This document shows, piece after piece, positions 46,723 through 59,242 of a DNA stretch of 64,000 bases; positions within the stretch are counted from its first letter, which is position 1, and every line of letters starts with the position of its first letter. This DNA is from Hydrangea macrophylla (taxonomy: Eukaryota; Streptophyta; Magnoliopsida; Cornales; Hydrangeaceae). The notes under the pieces are model-generated. The model was not told the origin of the DNA, ran no database searches, and saw nothing but the letters and a program-made list of their open reading frames with translations. The translations under genes were made by a program, and so were the position numbers. The stretch covers positions 34,450,218-34,514,217 of the forward strand of contig CM066982.1 in the NCBI GenBank assembly GCA_033977485.1. The letters are read 5' to 3'.

Positions 46723-47577
46723 TTAAAAAACTAGTGAAAGGATCATACCTTGCCTTTCGGCAGTCAAGTATTTCACACAGTTCCTTTTCCAATGCCCTCT
46801 TACGCCACAATGAAAACACATTCCTTTTGGCACAGCACCAGACTTTCCCTTTCTAAGTCTTGCCTTCTTCCCAATAATTGGGTTAGGCTCACCTATCCTT
46901 GAGTCTTGCTTCTCCTTCTCTAAACTTATGCCCTTAGGCTTAGTTCCAGAAGATGAAGCTATTCCAATGTTCTGAACATTTGACTCCTTGACTATATCCA
47001 TCGTTGCCTCAAGAGAGCTCATCAACTCACTTGTTGAAAAAAATGTTTTACTTATTTTAAAAACCCTTCTAAATTGAATGAATGATGAAGGCAACGAATG
47101 CAAGATTATGTCAACTTGAGTATCACCATCAATGTCGGAACCCAGAACTTCCAGTACTTTGAAATAAGTAACCATTTTAAAAAAATGCTCTCTTATTGAA
47201 GTTCCTTCCAATATTATGGTGTCCATGACTAACTCCAAGGCTCTAAGCCTTGCAGTTTGGCTCAATTCCCCAAATATCTCCTCGAGGTTCAATATTATAG
47301 CACGAGCAGTGTGAAAAGGTTGATGTTGTTGCTTCAACACATTAGACAAAGAGTCTAAGATGCTAGAGTGAGCTATACCATCAACTCTTATCCACTGCCA
47401 ATATTGATCCGCAAGATCTGTTGGGGTGTCATGGCATAGAATAGGTGGACAGGGAATGGTAAGAACATATTTACATCCATTAGCAGTTAATAATTCATCC
47501 AGTTCTAGTTTTCATTCAACATAGTTAATTCCAATTAGCTTATTCTGGATCATGGTTATAGCAAGTGGGCTAGACAT
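46723..47577 (-). pseudogene. Copia2 gag with one in-frame stop
   Basis: ATG at 47577 (MSSPLAITMIQNKLIG). A TGA a short way in replaces the Trp of the NY.(K/E)W motif. The frame then runs to the stop at 46723. It includes the Gag core (TQVDIILHSLPSSF) and a CCHC knuckle (CFHCGVRGHWKRNC). It is similar in length and order to Gag at 767-1650. Downstream pol is decayed. Confidence 0.85.
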
Positions 47578-48500
47578 AATGAATTTAAAAAACAAATAAT
47601 ATAATAGAATTACAATATGGAAATCATAAATATGACAATTTATATGATACATTGGAATTTCCTTCACCAACTCATTAATTATCTTTAGGATGTCAAGCCT
47701 ATGAAATTAAGTCTCCGTGTGGCGATCATAACTTCATAGCCTGATTGGGTAACCCATCATGAATGTCGTGCAACTCTTACAAAATAACTCATGACTCCTG
47801 AACTTTTGGTCTCTAAGGTTCTGGATAATGCTCCGTGTGAAATCCCTTACCCATCGTTTAGCTAGTGTTCACCATTAACTAGAATCCAATGACAACTGTC
47901 TCAAGTGGTGCCTCAGTGTAGTGGTCACCCTCTAACACGTCTCATTGATTCTATCCAAAGGAAATTCATATCTAGAAACCAATGAACAGTCTATCCTCTA
48001 TATGGAATGATCACGCATGGCTGGGTGACACAAAATATACTATCCACCTTACAATGAACCGTTTATGAAAGACCGTGGGAGTTATAAAAACAAGTCCCTC
48101 TCCCACTAGATTTTTATAAGAAGTTCATCTCTAGTAATCAATAAGAAATACCTTCCGTATGGAATGATCTCTCATAAATAAGTGACATAGAGTATCTCTC
48201 ATACTTACAATGAACTAATAGGAATTTTAAATTTTGGAAAAATAAAACCATTGTTTATTCATTACCCATAAATATACAATATTTATTAATGTGTCAAAAA
48301 TAACCATTTTCTTTAGCCATGATAAATTTAGAAAATCCAATAATCCATTTAAAAAATTAAAGAAAATTAATTTTGACTAAACTAATGGTTTTTGCCCATG
48401 CATTCATAAACAATATATATCGACATATACATAAACATGCACAAGCAATCATTCACACAAAATTAAATAAATAATCATGCATGAATAAAACAGGCCCATC
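47578..48500 (-). other. Copia2 leader
   Basis: Diverged inverted counterpart of 1-766; shares phrases such as gtgggagaggga-type and tcactgtaag-type words on the minus strand. Short direct repeats of catggctccatctt occur at 48520-48570 near its distal end. Confidence 0.55.
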
Positions 48501-49287
48501 TCTAGGCTTCAAGCTTTAAGGCTCCATCTTCATGGTTCCAAGCTTCATGGCTCCATCTTCATGGCTCCATCTTGTGGCTCCTCCAATTAATCTAATTTAC
48601 AATAATCCTATGCCTCCGAAGAGGCTTACAAAAAAGGATCTAGGAAAAGTAAATTACATAAAAGGCTAGGGAAACCACTACAGTTCTCCTTTGCATAGGA
48701 ATAAAACTATAATGCCCTTTACAATGCCACAAACCAAATTAAATGAATTTAAACTACTTTAAATTAACACCTAATTTTGCCATGAGAGAGTAGGCTACCT
48801 GCTTAAGAAGTTAGTTGACATACATTCACAACATATATGCCTATACATCCACGCACGAAATATATCTAAAATAAAACATGTATCAATCACAAATATGTAT
48901 ATTTTAGAATTATGAAGTTTCAAGCATACACAAATTAAATTTATGTATTGCTTTTCATGAAGAAACAAAACATATTGTCCAACAATATCTAGGATTCCTT
49001 AGAAAACTCCATTGGTGCACAAGATTAGGTTTTCTAAAACCTAAACATCCAAAATATTTAAAATAAATATTTTAAAACATATTTTTCAAAACAATATAAT
49101 TTATAAATATTTCAAAATACTTAATAAACTAATATTAAATTTTTGAAACAATTTTAAATCTAAAATACATATTCTGCCTAACGGCAATTGATTGCTGGTA
49201 AAGCCAATCGATTGCTGATTAAAGCCAATCAATTGCAAGCTAAACCATCGTGCACCTCATGCCTCAACCTCATATACCGATCGGTCA
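48501..49287. other. Unassigned A/T-rich stretch
   Basis: Contains the ggctccatctt repeats (to about 48580). Near 49188-49236 are three CAAT[C/T]GATTG-like palindromes like those in the Copia2 LTR, so it may be a scrambled 5' LTR remnant. No gene. Confidence 0.45.
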
Positions 49288-49893
49288 TGTAGTACCTGTA
49301 ATTTTTCTCTACTTATAATAAATCAATTTTTTGAATTTCTATTACATAACTTATTATTTTAATTGTATGATTATATCATTGTGTTAATATAACTAACTAG
49401 ACTGCAGACATTGTACTGGCTCGATCATAATAAGACTTAACTTAGTCCGGCATCTAGACCCAAACCCAAACCCGAACATTAGAAATAATAACCGTTTGCA
49501 CATAGATCGAGATCGACACGTATAATGAGGACTTTTGCACACAAACTGAGAAAGTGGCATAAAATCCAAGGTGAGCCCCACCATAGCTGACCACATGGTA
49601 GCCCATGCAACTTCCCCTCCACTTGTCATCACCACCTTAGACACTTGTCCACTACCATAACACTTTTCCTAACATGCATGCATGCATGTGACACCTAGCA
49701 CACACCTTACACTATATAAACATGCATGCATTGATAAATTATACTCTCTTTTGTCCATTACAATCTGCATTTAGAGAAAGAGCTAGGAGATGAGAAATAC
49801 ATGGAAAGATAGAAGAGAAGTTAGGAGAAAAATCAAGAGTTGATCCTCCATTTTCTTGTGAACACCACCATACATACACCCATATACTTGCAT
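49288..49893 (+). repeat. Partial LTR related to element D
   Basis: It starts TGTAGTACCTGTAATTTTT, follows the first ~600 bp of the D LTR in diverged form including a TATA box (actatataaac near 49711), and is cut off by the start of element D at 49894. Confidence 0.75.
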
Positions 49894-50599
49894 TGTAACA
49901 CCCGTAATTTTGTTTCATTAATAATATCAGCTTTTCGAATTTCTGTATTGGACAGTCTATATTATTATATTATTATTTTAGTTGGGTGACGATTTTGACG
50001 TATCTTAGGATTACTTATTAGACTAAAGTAATCGTACCGACTTGACCGTAATAAGATTTAACGTAGTCCCGTACCCGGACTCGGACATTAGAAACAATAC
50101 CCGTTTGCACGTAATTCGAGACCGATACGCATACCGAGGAACTTATGCATGTAAACTGAGGAAGTGGCACACAACCTAAGGTGGTCCCACATGGCCGACC
50201 ATGTGGCAACCACATGCCACCCTCTTGGACACATGTCCACTTGTTGAACACATGGCATAGCATGTACACATGCTCCATGACACCTAGCACATGCATCTCT
50301 CCTATATAAGCACACCTACATGCATACACACACATTTGACACTCTTTATCTTCATAATCTGCACCTAAGTGAAGAAAGAGAGCTGGGAGTTATAAATCCC
50401 ATGGAAATATAGAAGAAAAACAAGGAGAAGAAAAAGGTGACACCATCTAAAGTTGAGTTCAAGCTCCATTAAACTCAAATCAACATCCAAGCTCAATTTC
50501 AAGCCTTGGTGAGTAATTGTGAGTAATCTATCTTAATTTAGAACATATATAGTATGTATTAATGTTTAGTAGGAGTTTGATGTTGTTGTGTTGAAGTTT

Positions 50600-51360
50600 T
50601 CATGACATGCAAGACAAGTGCTTTAGATCTGAGAAACTGAACTTCCAGCAGAATGTAGTTTAGTTAAATGAATATTTTGAGGAGCTCAAAAATCGGAAAT
50701 AATCTAGGTTTTTTTGTAGTGGAAGCTAACTCATTTATCTATCTACAAATAACTCTTCTATAGCTAAGTCTAGAAATCAGTCCTTCATGGGTGAAATGCA
50801 TGTACAACGCAGTGTTGTGAATCTAAGAAACAGAAACTTTCAGCAAAATATAGTTTAGTAAAATCAATGTTTGGAGCAGCTCAAAAATGCGAATTAAGCT
50901 ATTTTTTTTTTTGGAGAAAGGTAACTCATATATCTACAAATAACTCTTATATAGCTTAGTCTATAAATCAATCCTTCATGGGTGAAATGCATGTACAACA
51001 CAGTGTTATGAATCTGGGAAACAGAAACTTTCAGCAGAATGTAGTTTAGTAAAATCAATGTCTGGAGCAGCTCAAAAATGAGAATTAAGCTAGGTTTATT
51101 TGTGGAGAAAGCTAACTCATTTATATACAAATAACTCTTCTATAGCCTGGTCTACAAATGAATCCTTCATAGGTAAATTTCACGTATAATGCAGTGCTAA
51201 AAATCTGGGACAGAACAGTCCGAGATATAAGAAATGTCTAGTAAAATAAATATTTTGAGCAGCTCAAAAATGTAATTGAAGCTAGATATGTTTTGTACAT
51301 GAAGATGATCCAAATACCTATAATGTTCTAGTTTTGAGTTTGATCTACAAAGTAATTTAT
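50600..51360 (+). repeat. 191-bp tandem repeats in the D 5' LTR
   Basis: Landmark phrases recur at 50787, 50978 and 51169, exactly 191 bp apart (ccttcatgggtgaaatgc type), each with gagcagctcaaaaatg and ctaactcat. The 3' LTR has the phrase at 57608 and 57799, one unit fewer. Confidence 0.9.
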
Positions 51361-52004
51361 CATGCCCAAATAAATCATATTGTTTCAGTCAACATAGTGA
51401 AAATGTATCCTGGCAGATTGTATAGCTTTTTGTATAATGTTTTGTTTATGCATGGTGTTGATTGTTGATGCTAGTTTTCCGGTACCTGTGTTATTATGAA
51501 AATCTTGTGCTATGGTAGTGCTATTGCATAGATGAGTATGTTAAGGGTTTCATCTATATGTTTATTGGTATTAAATTCATGCTATAAATCCATGAGCTAT
51601 GTGCTATGTTTTCCATTGTTATGAATATAGTTTAATGACCGTTGAAAGTTCATACCCAAACTATTAGTATGTTGTATGGCACGATTATTGGGTTGATAAG
51701 TGATTAGAAAAGTTTCCATCATAAGTATATTGAGGGGTAAAACGGAATGTCGGATGTATAGCTAAATCTTGACGGTTGTAATTGGATGATATTAATACAC
51801 TAAACTACAAAATGTACGAACGTGTAAATAACTATAAAACCTTCAATAATAGATTTTATGTGAATAAGGGACATTGGGCCTCGTTTCTAGTCATGTGACT
51901 ACCGGTCAAAGTTGATTTGTGAACTTTCGTGTCGTGTTTGGATATTTCTTGCAAAGTTGGTCTTTCGATAATTCCATGGAGTCGATTGGAGAATTATGTT
52001 TGTG

Positions 52005-52395
52005 TTCTTGATCTGAGGATTGGCATGACGTGTTCGGTCAAGTGCGGATGACCTGAGGATCATCATGACGTGTTCGATCAAGTAGTTGAATAGTTTTCCG
52101 CACCATTGGTCTGAGGATCGGCATGAAGTGTTCGGTTACGTGTGGGTGACCTGAGGATCAGCATGACATGTTCGACCAAGTGAATGTTAACATCCCGCAG
52201 GAGTTGTGAAAGGTTTTGTACCCTTGATCTGAGGAACGTCATGACATATTCGGTTATGTGCGGGTGACTTGAGGATCGTCAATGATGTGTTCGATCAAGT
52301 GTTTGTTAATATCCCACATTCTTGATCTGAGGATTGTCATGATGTGTTCGGTCTTACGGGTGACCTGAGGATTGTCAGTGACGTGTTCGATCAAG
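52005..52395 (+). repeat. Minisatellite GAYCTGAGGATCGNCATGAC in the D LTR
   Basis: Eight half-units of about 39 bp occur in four alternating pairs (one with ttcggtcaagtg, the next with ttcgatcaagt). The same array is in the 3' LTR at about 58640-59035. Confidence 0.88.
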
Positions 52396-53055
52396 CGATT
52401 CATTGTCAAGTGTTGTTCTTTTTTGACCCGTAAATGCGTTTGGGGGTAAGTCTTCTTTCAGTCAATATCGTTGGTCAGTTAAGTTCTTGGCTAAGTTTTG
52501 AAGAGTATGGTTTAGTTGAACGAGATTTGGTTTTGAGAATAAGTAATGATGATGAATAACTTACCTTGGTGGTGGTAACCTTAAGGGGACCCTCACTTAG
52601 CTTAACCACTAATGGCTTTTCATGCCACTGGACCTTCCACGTCCAGCCTTTGCAGGTTCAAACGGAGCCGACTGCTATCAAGATGTGGACCTTACTACTG
52701 AAGAATATGCTGTTGAATAATACTTCGAGGAAGGCTACGGTTTCGCCAACTGAAGATCTTGGAGCTTTTCTTTTGTCATAGTTCTGTTACTAATATGTTA
52801 ATGATGTAATAGCTTAGATGAACTTATAATCTGTATCTTTTGGTTATCTTTGGATCTGTAATATACTACTGATGTAAGACGTGAATGTTTTAGTTTCCTG
52901 CTTTCGCTGAACATAGTCATCTTCCCATATTATGTTATGGTTATAAGCATGTTTGGACAATCAGGTGGCATTCACAACCAGTCACGTGTCTATGAACCCA
53001 TAAAGGAAATTTATTTTTACCTATTTTTGGTACTTCGGGGCATGACAGGGATTTT

Positions 53056-53067
53056 TGGTATCAGAGC
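53056..53067 (+). other. Primer binding site, tRNA-iMet
   Basis: TGGTATCAGAGC, complementary to the 3' end of initiator tRNA-Met, 8 nt after the LTR end. Confidence 0.85.
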
Positions 53068-53170
53068 TTTAGGTTTAGATGCGCTCACTGATTGTCCTAC
53101 ACCTTAAGTTATGAGCATTAGACTTACCTTATATTAGTACTGACACTAAGTTAGCTCTTCTTGTAGGACT

Positions 53171-53693
53171 ATGGAGCCGATCTTTGTTCACGACAATTTC
53201 GGAGTGCACTGTATTCTCGACAGTCGTATCCAGCCTGCCGACCCCATACTATATCGACAGCGGATCCGCGAGAGGACGAGGCATTATACAGTGATATACT
53301 TTTCTTGATTATCATGGCAAAACCAGCACCACCATTCTCTCCCAAGCTCATACCAAAGCCAGATGCGGATTGAGATCGCATGGATACGGATAGCGATGAT
53401 GACATATCGAGTGGAGATGATTCTACAGGCAGTGACCACACAACTGATGACCCATCCGATGGTGATGACCTGATGATTGATGACGATCCGGCGAGTAGCG
53501 ATGATGATGATCGAGGAGGTTGACCCAGCAGACGATCTTCAGAGACTAGGGGATGATGTACACGACCATCCAGCACCACCAGTTGACAGGGGATGAGATG
53601 ATACCGATTCTTGAGCAGGACCATGAAGCAGATCCAGCTAACATCGAGGAGAAGGAGGAGGACCCTGAGGAGGAGTTCTTAGAGGACCCGTAA
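53171..53693 (+). pseudogene. Acidic Asp/Glu-rich ORF of element D
   Basis: A short frame opens at 53171 (MEPIFVHDNFG). A second opens at 53313 (MAKPAPPFSPKL) and becomes Asp/Ser-rich (DTDSDDDISSGDDS). A TGA, then frameshifts near 53515 and 53600, lead to EEKEEDPEEEFLEDP. No known domain. A similar acidic frame lies at 60905-61375, so this looks like a recurrent product of this element group. Function unknown. Confidence 0.5.
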
Positions 53694-54600
53694 TAGATAA
53701 TAAGAGAGGCAAACTTTACCTTAGATATGGTAGGCGAGTACCATAGTAAGCAGTCATTTCCTTTCTACTCATTCCACTCCCTTTGAGTAAATCGATACTT
53801 TCTATTCTAATGGTCATTTCTTCTGGAAAAGGGATCTATATATTTTGTAAAGTGGCTTCGATTACCATCAATAATTATTATGATACACTCCTTGATAAGT
53901 AATTCATTTCCTTGAATTTTTAGAAATTCCCCAGTCAACAATTCTTGAGTATGTACCTTGATCATCCGATTCTTGACAAATTCTTTTGAGAACAAATTCG
54001 ATCACTAGTACTGCAAAGTCGTTCTTTTTGACTTATTATTCCTTGAACAAATTCTTACTAGTTCATTTCATTTGAAATAATTCTAAATGAGTTCTCTATC
54101 CTTGTTCTTGCCATGAACTCAAAAACATTGTACTCTCTACACATCTTGACCTCTTATTGTCTCTCTCAGTTGCTACCTTATTCTTTATCAATAGGGTTTC
54201 ATTTGGACTATTTCACTTATAAAATACCTAATTCTTATTTCATTCGTTGAAGGCCTTATGCCATCAGTTACTTTCATTTCCTACAAATCTTGAGATACTA
54301 CGATTACTACCATAGTAAATAGTCATTCAATCATTGTTAGATTTACATCTTATTCTTGAATGGATCACATCATTCTACTATTGTACTTCTATCTGTGAGA
54401 ATTCATATGCCTTTTCAAACTCAGCTTCATTTTGGATCAATCTATTCAATCGTTTTAATCATCGTATTCTAGTTACTGGGATTATGATGATAACTATAAT
54501 GTGAGATGTAATAGGCTATGATTGCTTCGCATAAGGTATGATAGAAACCTTATAGACACGAACTCATATGTAGGAACGCAAGAATCTTCTCGATCTCTGC
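53694..54600 (+). other. Non-coding interior of element D
   Basis: T-rich on +, no frame resembling Gag or Pol. Confidence 0.5.
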
Positions 54601-54601
54601 A

Positions 54602-55369
54602 ATGGATAAATCATCTCAAACAACTAAGGACCAGTCCAGAAGGCTAAGCAACATAATACCTAAGGAGATCGATTCCCCTGGTATATTTGGAAGACTAATA
54701 CAAGACTTATGGAAGACCGCGGACAGCACTAGCACAAGTGACTACGGAGACGAGTTGTTTAGACACCTCCATATTGCCCATTCAGAATTGCTTTAGAGAC
54801 CACTCAAGTCACAACCTGCTACATTACCAAGGTCAACCCTACTACAAGGACAACTCGAAATGACGAACAATGATCATGGCGTTTGTTTCAACTATGGAAA
54901 CCCTGGATGTCTGGCCAAGGAACATCAAGCTCCTAAGACCTGTAACCAACCAAACGTTATCTGATATAGCTGTCACAAGAGAGGACATTTGAGCAAAGAT
55001 TGCAAAGCACTCGAGATGGACGCTACGGAGCACATGCAGCTTAGACAAGCCCAACTCAATACCACCATCCCCAATATAGCTAGATTAGTCAAAGAGGCAC
55101 AATGAAGACTAAAAGAACACATGAGGAACAAGAGAAAGTCCGACACAACAATAGCATCGGTCCAACGCAAAACATGCCAACGTTGTTTCAACTGCAGAAA
55201 TCGCGGACATCACTTTGACGAATGCCTAACACCGAAATAAATTAGAGGACATGGATCGCGATGTTACAAATGTGGTGGAATGGACCACATTCGCAAGGAT
55301 TGCGAGGCAATGAAGAACATCAATCAAGATCTGTTGATGAACTTGGAAGAAGAAGGGAAGCTGATATAA
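54602..55369 (+). pseudogene. Zinc-knuckle (Gag-like) protein of element D, four internal stops
   Basis: One frame of 255 codons with stops at 54794, 54962, 55103 and 55238. Knuckles: CFNYGNPGCLAKEH (54884, degenerate), [stop]YSCHKRGHLSKDC (54962; the stop replaces the first Cys), CFNCRNRGHHFDEC (55184) and CYKCGGMDHIRKDC (55262). CCHC knuckles bind RNA in Gag nucleocapsid; four in one frame exceeds the usual one or two. No capsid-like domain is recognisable upstream. It may be a captured host CCHC protein or an expanded nucleocapsid. Confidence 0.7.
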
Positions 55370-56140
55370 CCTATGCAATCGATTATGCAAAATGTTGACT
55401 TATTAATGAATCTAGTTTTGTGTATCTAGTATTATTATAATGATTAGTGTCCTGATATATACATATATATTATAGTAGAGGTACAACAAATCGCCAGTTA
55501 GTGACTATAAATATACAACGAGCATCGCATCCCACCTTTAGACCAACGGTCAAACCAGACGCACTAACCTAACGATAGAAGACGTCTTACCAGCTCACGT
55601 CATTAACACATCATCAACAACATCGAAGACACATGGAAAAGTTTATACCATCAATTATGAAAGCTTGAGGCGCATCAGGAACGAAAATACGAGAGAACCC
55701 ACTCGTCGTTGATCAAAATGTTTGCCAACTACGACAAAGTCAAACATAGGCATGATGTCACTCGAGGTTCTATATGGAAGGCCATGTCAATCGTCATCAC
55801 GTTAGACAGATCATAAATGAAGGAAGGATAGAAGCAACCCCAGAGTTGACACAAGAAACAACGTAGTCTAGTGAAGGAAGAACCTACAGTTTGAAGTCAA
55901 AGATAAAGTACCATTAAAATATCGATCACTCGAGGCAACGTGCTATTGGACCAAAAGAAAGAAAGCTATCACTATGACACATTGGAGTATTTACGATTGA
56001 ATTGCCCACCAACTCGCGTACGTCATCACCAACGGTGTAGTAGATCACAACGTTTTTTGAGTGTATATGCTAATCTACAACGTTCTTCGTACTAACATGC
56101 TGAGGGATACATTCACGACCCCTACAAGTTATAGAAGACA
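55370..56140 (+). other. Interior of element D, no gene recognised
   Basis: Short frames broken by stops; no pol motifs on either strand. Confidence 0.5.
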
Positions 56141-56143
56141 ATC

Positions 56144-56410
56144 GTGAGACCAACTAGACTTTTCAGCCATCGCATCAAGAAGCTGAGAGGTAAGAATCTT
56201 GTCGATCAAAGACGCAAAAGAAACAATGAAAGGAAAGTTAATCAGACTGTCGTTCAGACACATCCAAAGCAACGTGATATTTGCGACGGCTGTGAAATAT
56301 CTGGACATCACTCCAAAGAATGCAAAGCACTGAAATAAATCACAAGTTGATAGGCACAGTGCTTCAATAATGGAAAAAAAACTGGACGTGTGCACAAAGA
56401 TTGTCCAGAA
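56144..56410 (+). pseudogene. Further zinc-knuckle fragment of element D
   Basis: A basic segment (GKNLVDQRRKRNNERK) is followed by a complete knuckle CDGCEISGHHSKEC at about 56282. A degenerate CFNNGKKTGRVHKDC follows near 56362, past two stops. It probably belongs to the same ancient reading frame as 54602-55369, separated by decayed sequence. Confidence 0.6.
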
Positions 56411-56717
56411 CGAGTTATTCAGAACATGGTTCCACCATAAAGAAGGTCCCAAAAGAGAGCTCGCAGATCATCAAATTAATCCAAGCATTGAACAAGACGA
56501 AAGGCCAAAAGTGCCATATTCAATGTCAGAACTTTGAAGTTCACATGGTGTTGTTTAGCAAAGAAGTTTGGACGTTTGAAAGAATTGGTGAGAAGGTCTG
56601 ATTAGCTAGCTAGTGGGTAGAGATGTAGCACCTGAATTTCTCCAGAAATTCCCATTCCTGTTTAGTACTAGTTAATTCTGATTTTGAGGACAAAATCCTT
56701 TAATAGGTGGTGGAAGA

Positions 56718-59242
56718 TGTAGCACCTCTAATTTTCTTTCATTAATAATATCAGCTTTTCGAACTTCTATATTGGACTGGCTATATTATTATATTATTAT
56801 TTTAGTTGGTTGACGGTTTTGACGTATCTTAGGATTACTGATTAGACTATAGTAACCGTACTGACTTGACCATAATAAGACTTAACGTAGTCCCGTACCT
56901 GGACCCACACATTAGAAACATACATGTTTGCAAGTAATTCGAGATCGACATGCATATCGAGGAACTTATGCACGTAAATTGAGGAAGTGGCACACAACCC
57001 GAGGTGGGCCCACATGGACAGCCATCTGGCAACCACATGCCACCCTCTTGGACACATGTCTACTTGTTAGACACATGGTATAGCATGTACACATGCTCCA
57101 TGACACCTAGCACATGCATCTCTCCTATATAAGCACACCTACATGCATACACACACACATTTGACACTCTTTGTATTCATAATCTACACCTAAGTGAAGA
57201 AACAGAGCTGAGAGTTATAAATCTCATGGAAATATAGAAGAAAAACAAGGAGAAGAAGAAGGTGACACCATCTAAAGTTGAGTTCAAGCTCCATTAAACT
57301 CAAATCAACATCCAAAGTCAATTTCAAGCCTTGGTGAGTAATTGTGAGTAATCTAACTTAATTTAGAACATATATACTATGTGTTAATGTTTAATAGGAG
57401 TTTGATGTTATTGTGTTGAAGTTTTCATGACATGCAAGACAAGTGCTTTAGATCTGAGAAACTGAACTTCCAACAGAATGTAGTTTAGTTAAATGAATAT
57501 TTTGAGGAGCTCAAAAATTGGAATTAAGCTAGGTTTTTTTGTAGTGAAAGTTAACTCATTTATCTACAAATAACTCTTCTATAGCTCAGTCTAGAAATCA
57601 CTCCTTCATGGGTGAAATGCATGTACAGCGCAGTGTTGTGAATCTGAGAAACAGAAACTTTCAGCAGAATGTAGTTTAGTAAAATCAATATTTGGAGCAG
57701 CTCAAAAATGGGAATTAAGCTAGGTTTATTTGTGGAGAAATCTAACTCATTTATATACAAATAACTCTTCTATAGCCTGGTCTACAAATGAATCCTCCAT
57801 ACGTAAATTTCACGTATAACGCAGTGCTAAAAATCTGGGACAGAACAGTTCGAGATATAAGAAATGTCTAGTAAAATAAATATTTTGAGCAGCTCAAAAA
57901 TGTAATTGAAGCTAGATATTTTTTGTACATGAAGATGATCCAAATACCTATAATGTTCTAGTTTTGAGTTTGATCTATAAAGTAATTTATCATGCCCAAA
58001 TAAATCATATTGTTTTAGTCAACATAGTGAAAATGTATCCTGGCAGATTGTATAGCTTTTTGTATAATGTTTTGTTTTTGCATGGTGTTGATTGTTGATG
58101 CTAGTTTTCCGGTACCTGTGTTGTTATGAAAATCTTGTGCTATGGTAGTGCTATTGCGTAGATGAGTATGTTAAGGGTTTCATCTATATGTTTATTGGTA
58201 TTAAATTCATGCTATAAATCCATGAGCTATGTGCTATGTTTTCCATTGTTATGAATATAGGTTAATGACCGTTGAAAGTTCATACCCAAACTATTAGTAT
58301 GTTGTATGGCACGATTATTGCATGTGTTGATAAGTGATTAGAAAAGTTTCCATCGTAAGTATATTGAGGGGTGAAACGGAATGTCGGATGTATAGCTAAA
58401 TCTTGACGGTTGTAATTGGATGATATTAATAAACTAAACTACGAAATGTACGAATGTGTAAATAACGATAAAACCTTCAATAATAGATTTTTTGTGAATA
58501 AGGGACATTGGGCCTCGTTTCTAGTCGTGTGACTACCGGTCAAAGTTGATTTGTGAACTTTCGTGTCGTGTTTGGATATTTCTTGCAAAGTTGGTCTTTT
58601 GATAATTCCATGGAGTCGATTGGAGAATTATGTTTGTGTTCTTGATCTGAGGATTGGCATGACGTGTTTGGTCAAGTGCAGATGACCTGAGGATCATCAT
58701 GACGTGTTCGATCAAGTAGTTGAATAGTTTTCCACACCCTTGGTCTGAGGATCGGCATGAAGTGTTCGATTACGTGCAGGTGACCTGAGGATCAGCATGA
58801 CGTGTTCGACCAAGTGAATGTTAACATCCCGCAGGAGTTGTGAAAGGTTTTGTACCCTTGATCTGAGGATCGTCATGACATATTCGGTTACGTGCGGGTG
58901 ACTTGAGGATCGTCAATGATGTGTTCGATCAAGTGTTTGTTAATATCCCACATTCTTGATCTAAGGATTATCATGACGTGTTCGGTCTTACGGGTGACCT
59001 GAGGATTGTCAGTGACGTGTTTGATCAAGCGATTCATTGTCAAGTGTTGTTCTTTTTTGACCCGTAAATGCGTTTGGGGGTAAGTCTTCTTTCAGTCAAT
59101 ATCGTTGGTCAGTTAAGTTCTTGGCTAAGTTTTGAAGAGTATGGTTTAGTTGAACGAGATTTGGTTTTGAGAATAAGTAATGATGATGAATAACTTACCT
59201 TGGTGGTGGTAACCTTAAGGGGACCCTCACTTAGCTTAACCA
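56718..59242 (+). repeat. 3' LTR of element D, truncated
   Basis: Starts TGTAGCACCTCTAATTTTC and closely follows the 5' LTR to ccctcacttagcttaacca. It stops matching at 59243, so the last 439 bp (52609-53047) are missing. It lacks one 191-bp unit. TATATAAG at about 57128. Confidence 0.88.

Larger units (their letters stand above)
42972..48500 (-). mobile_element. Second Copia element (Copia2), decayed, no 5' LTR recognised
   Basis: On the minus strand: 3' LTR 44669-42972; the purine tract GTGCAAGTGGGAGTT just before it is identical to that of the first Copia element; pol remnant; gag; and a leader matching the style of 1-766. The 5' LTR expected right of about 48500 is not recognisable. The right border is therefore approximate. 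It inserted in Tat2. Confidence 0.75.
49894..53047 (+). repeat. 5' LTR of element D (3,154 bp)
   Basis: U3 carries palindromes built on CACATG/CATGTG at about 50189-50270 (for example CCACATGG-CCGA-CCATGTGG), then TATATAAG at about 50303. R/U5 is very long and holds 191-bp tandem repeats (50600-51360) and a ~39-bp minisatellite (52005-52395). Confidence 0.88.
49894..59242 (+). mobile_element. Element D: non-autonomous LTR element with zinc-knuckle interior
   Basis: 5' LTR 49894-53047 (TGTAACACCC...GGGGCATGACA), PBS TGGTATCAGAGC (tRNA-iMet) at 53056-53067, a 3.6-kb interior with an acidic ORF and several zinc knuckles, a purine tract ggtggtggaaga, then the 3' LTR from 56718. The 3' LTR breaks off at 59242. 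LTR ends and the iMet PBS are like Tekay/Del chromoviruses, but with no RT or integrase the lineage is uncertain. Confidence 0.8.

Noticed and set aside
48501..49287. 5' LTR of Copia2
   Set aside because: Only a few palindromes and short repeats are alike; no TG/CA ends, TATA order or PBS, so it is left unassigned.
53169..53624. Minus-strand Ser-rich frame
   Set aside because: Complement of the acidic Asp-rich ORF; composition artefact.
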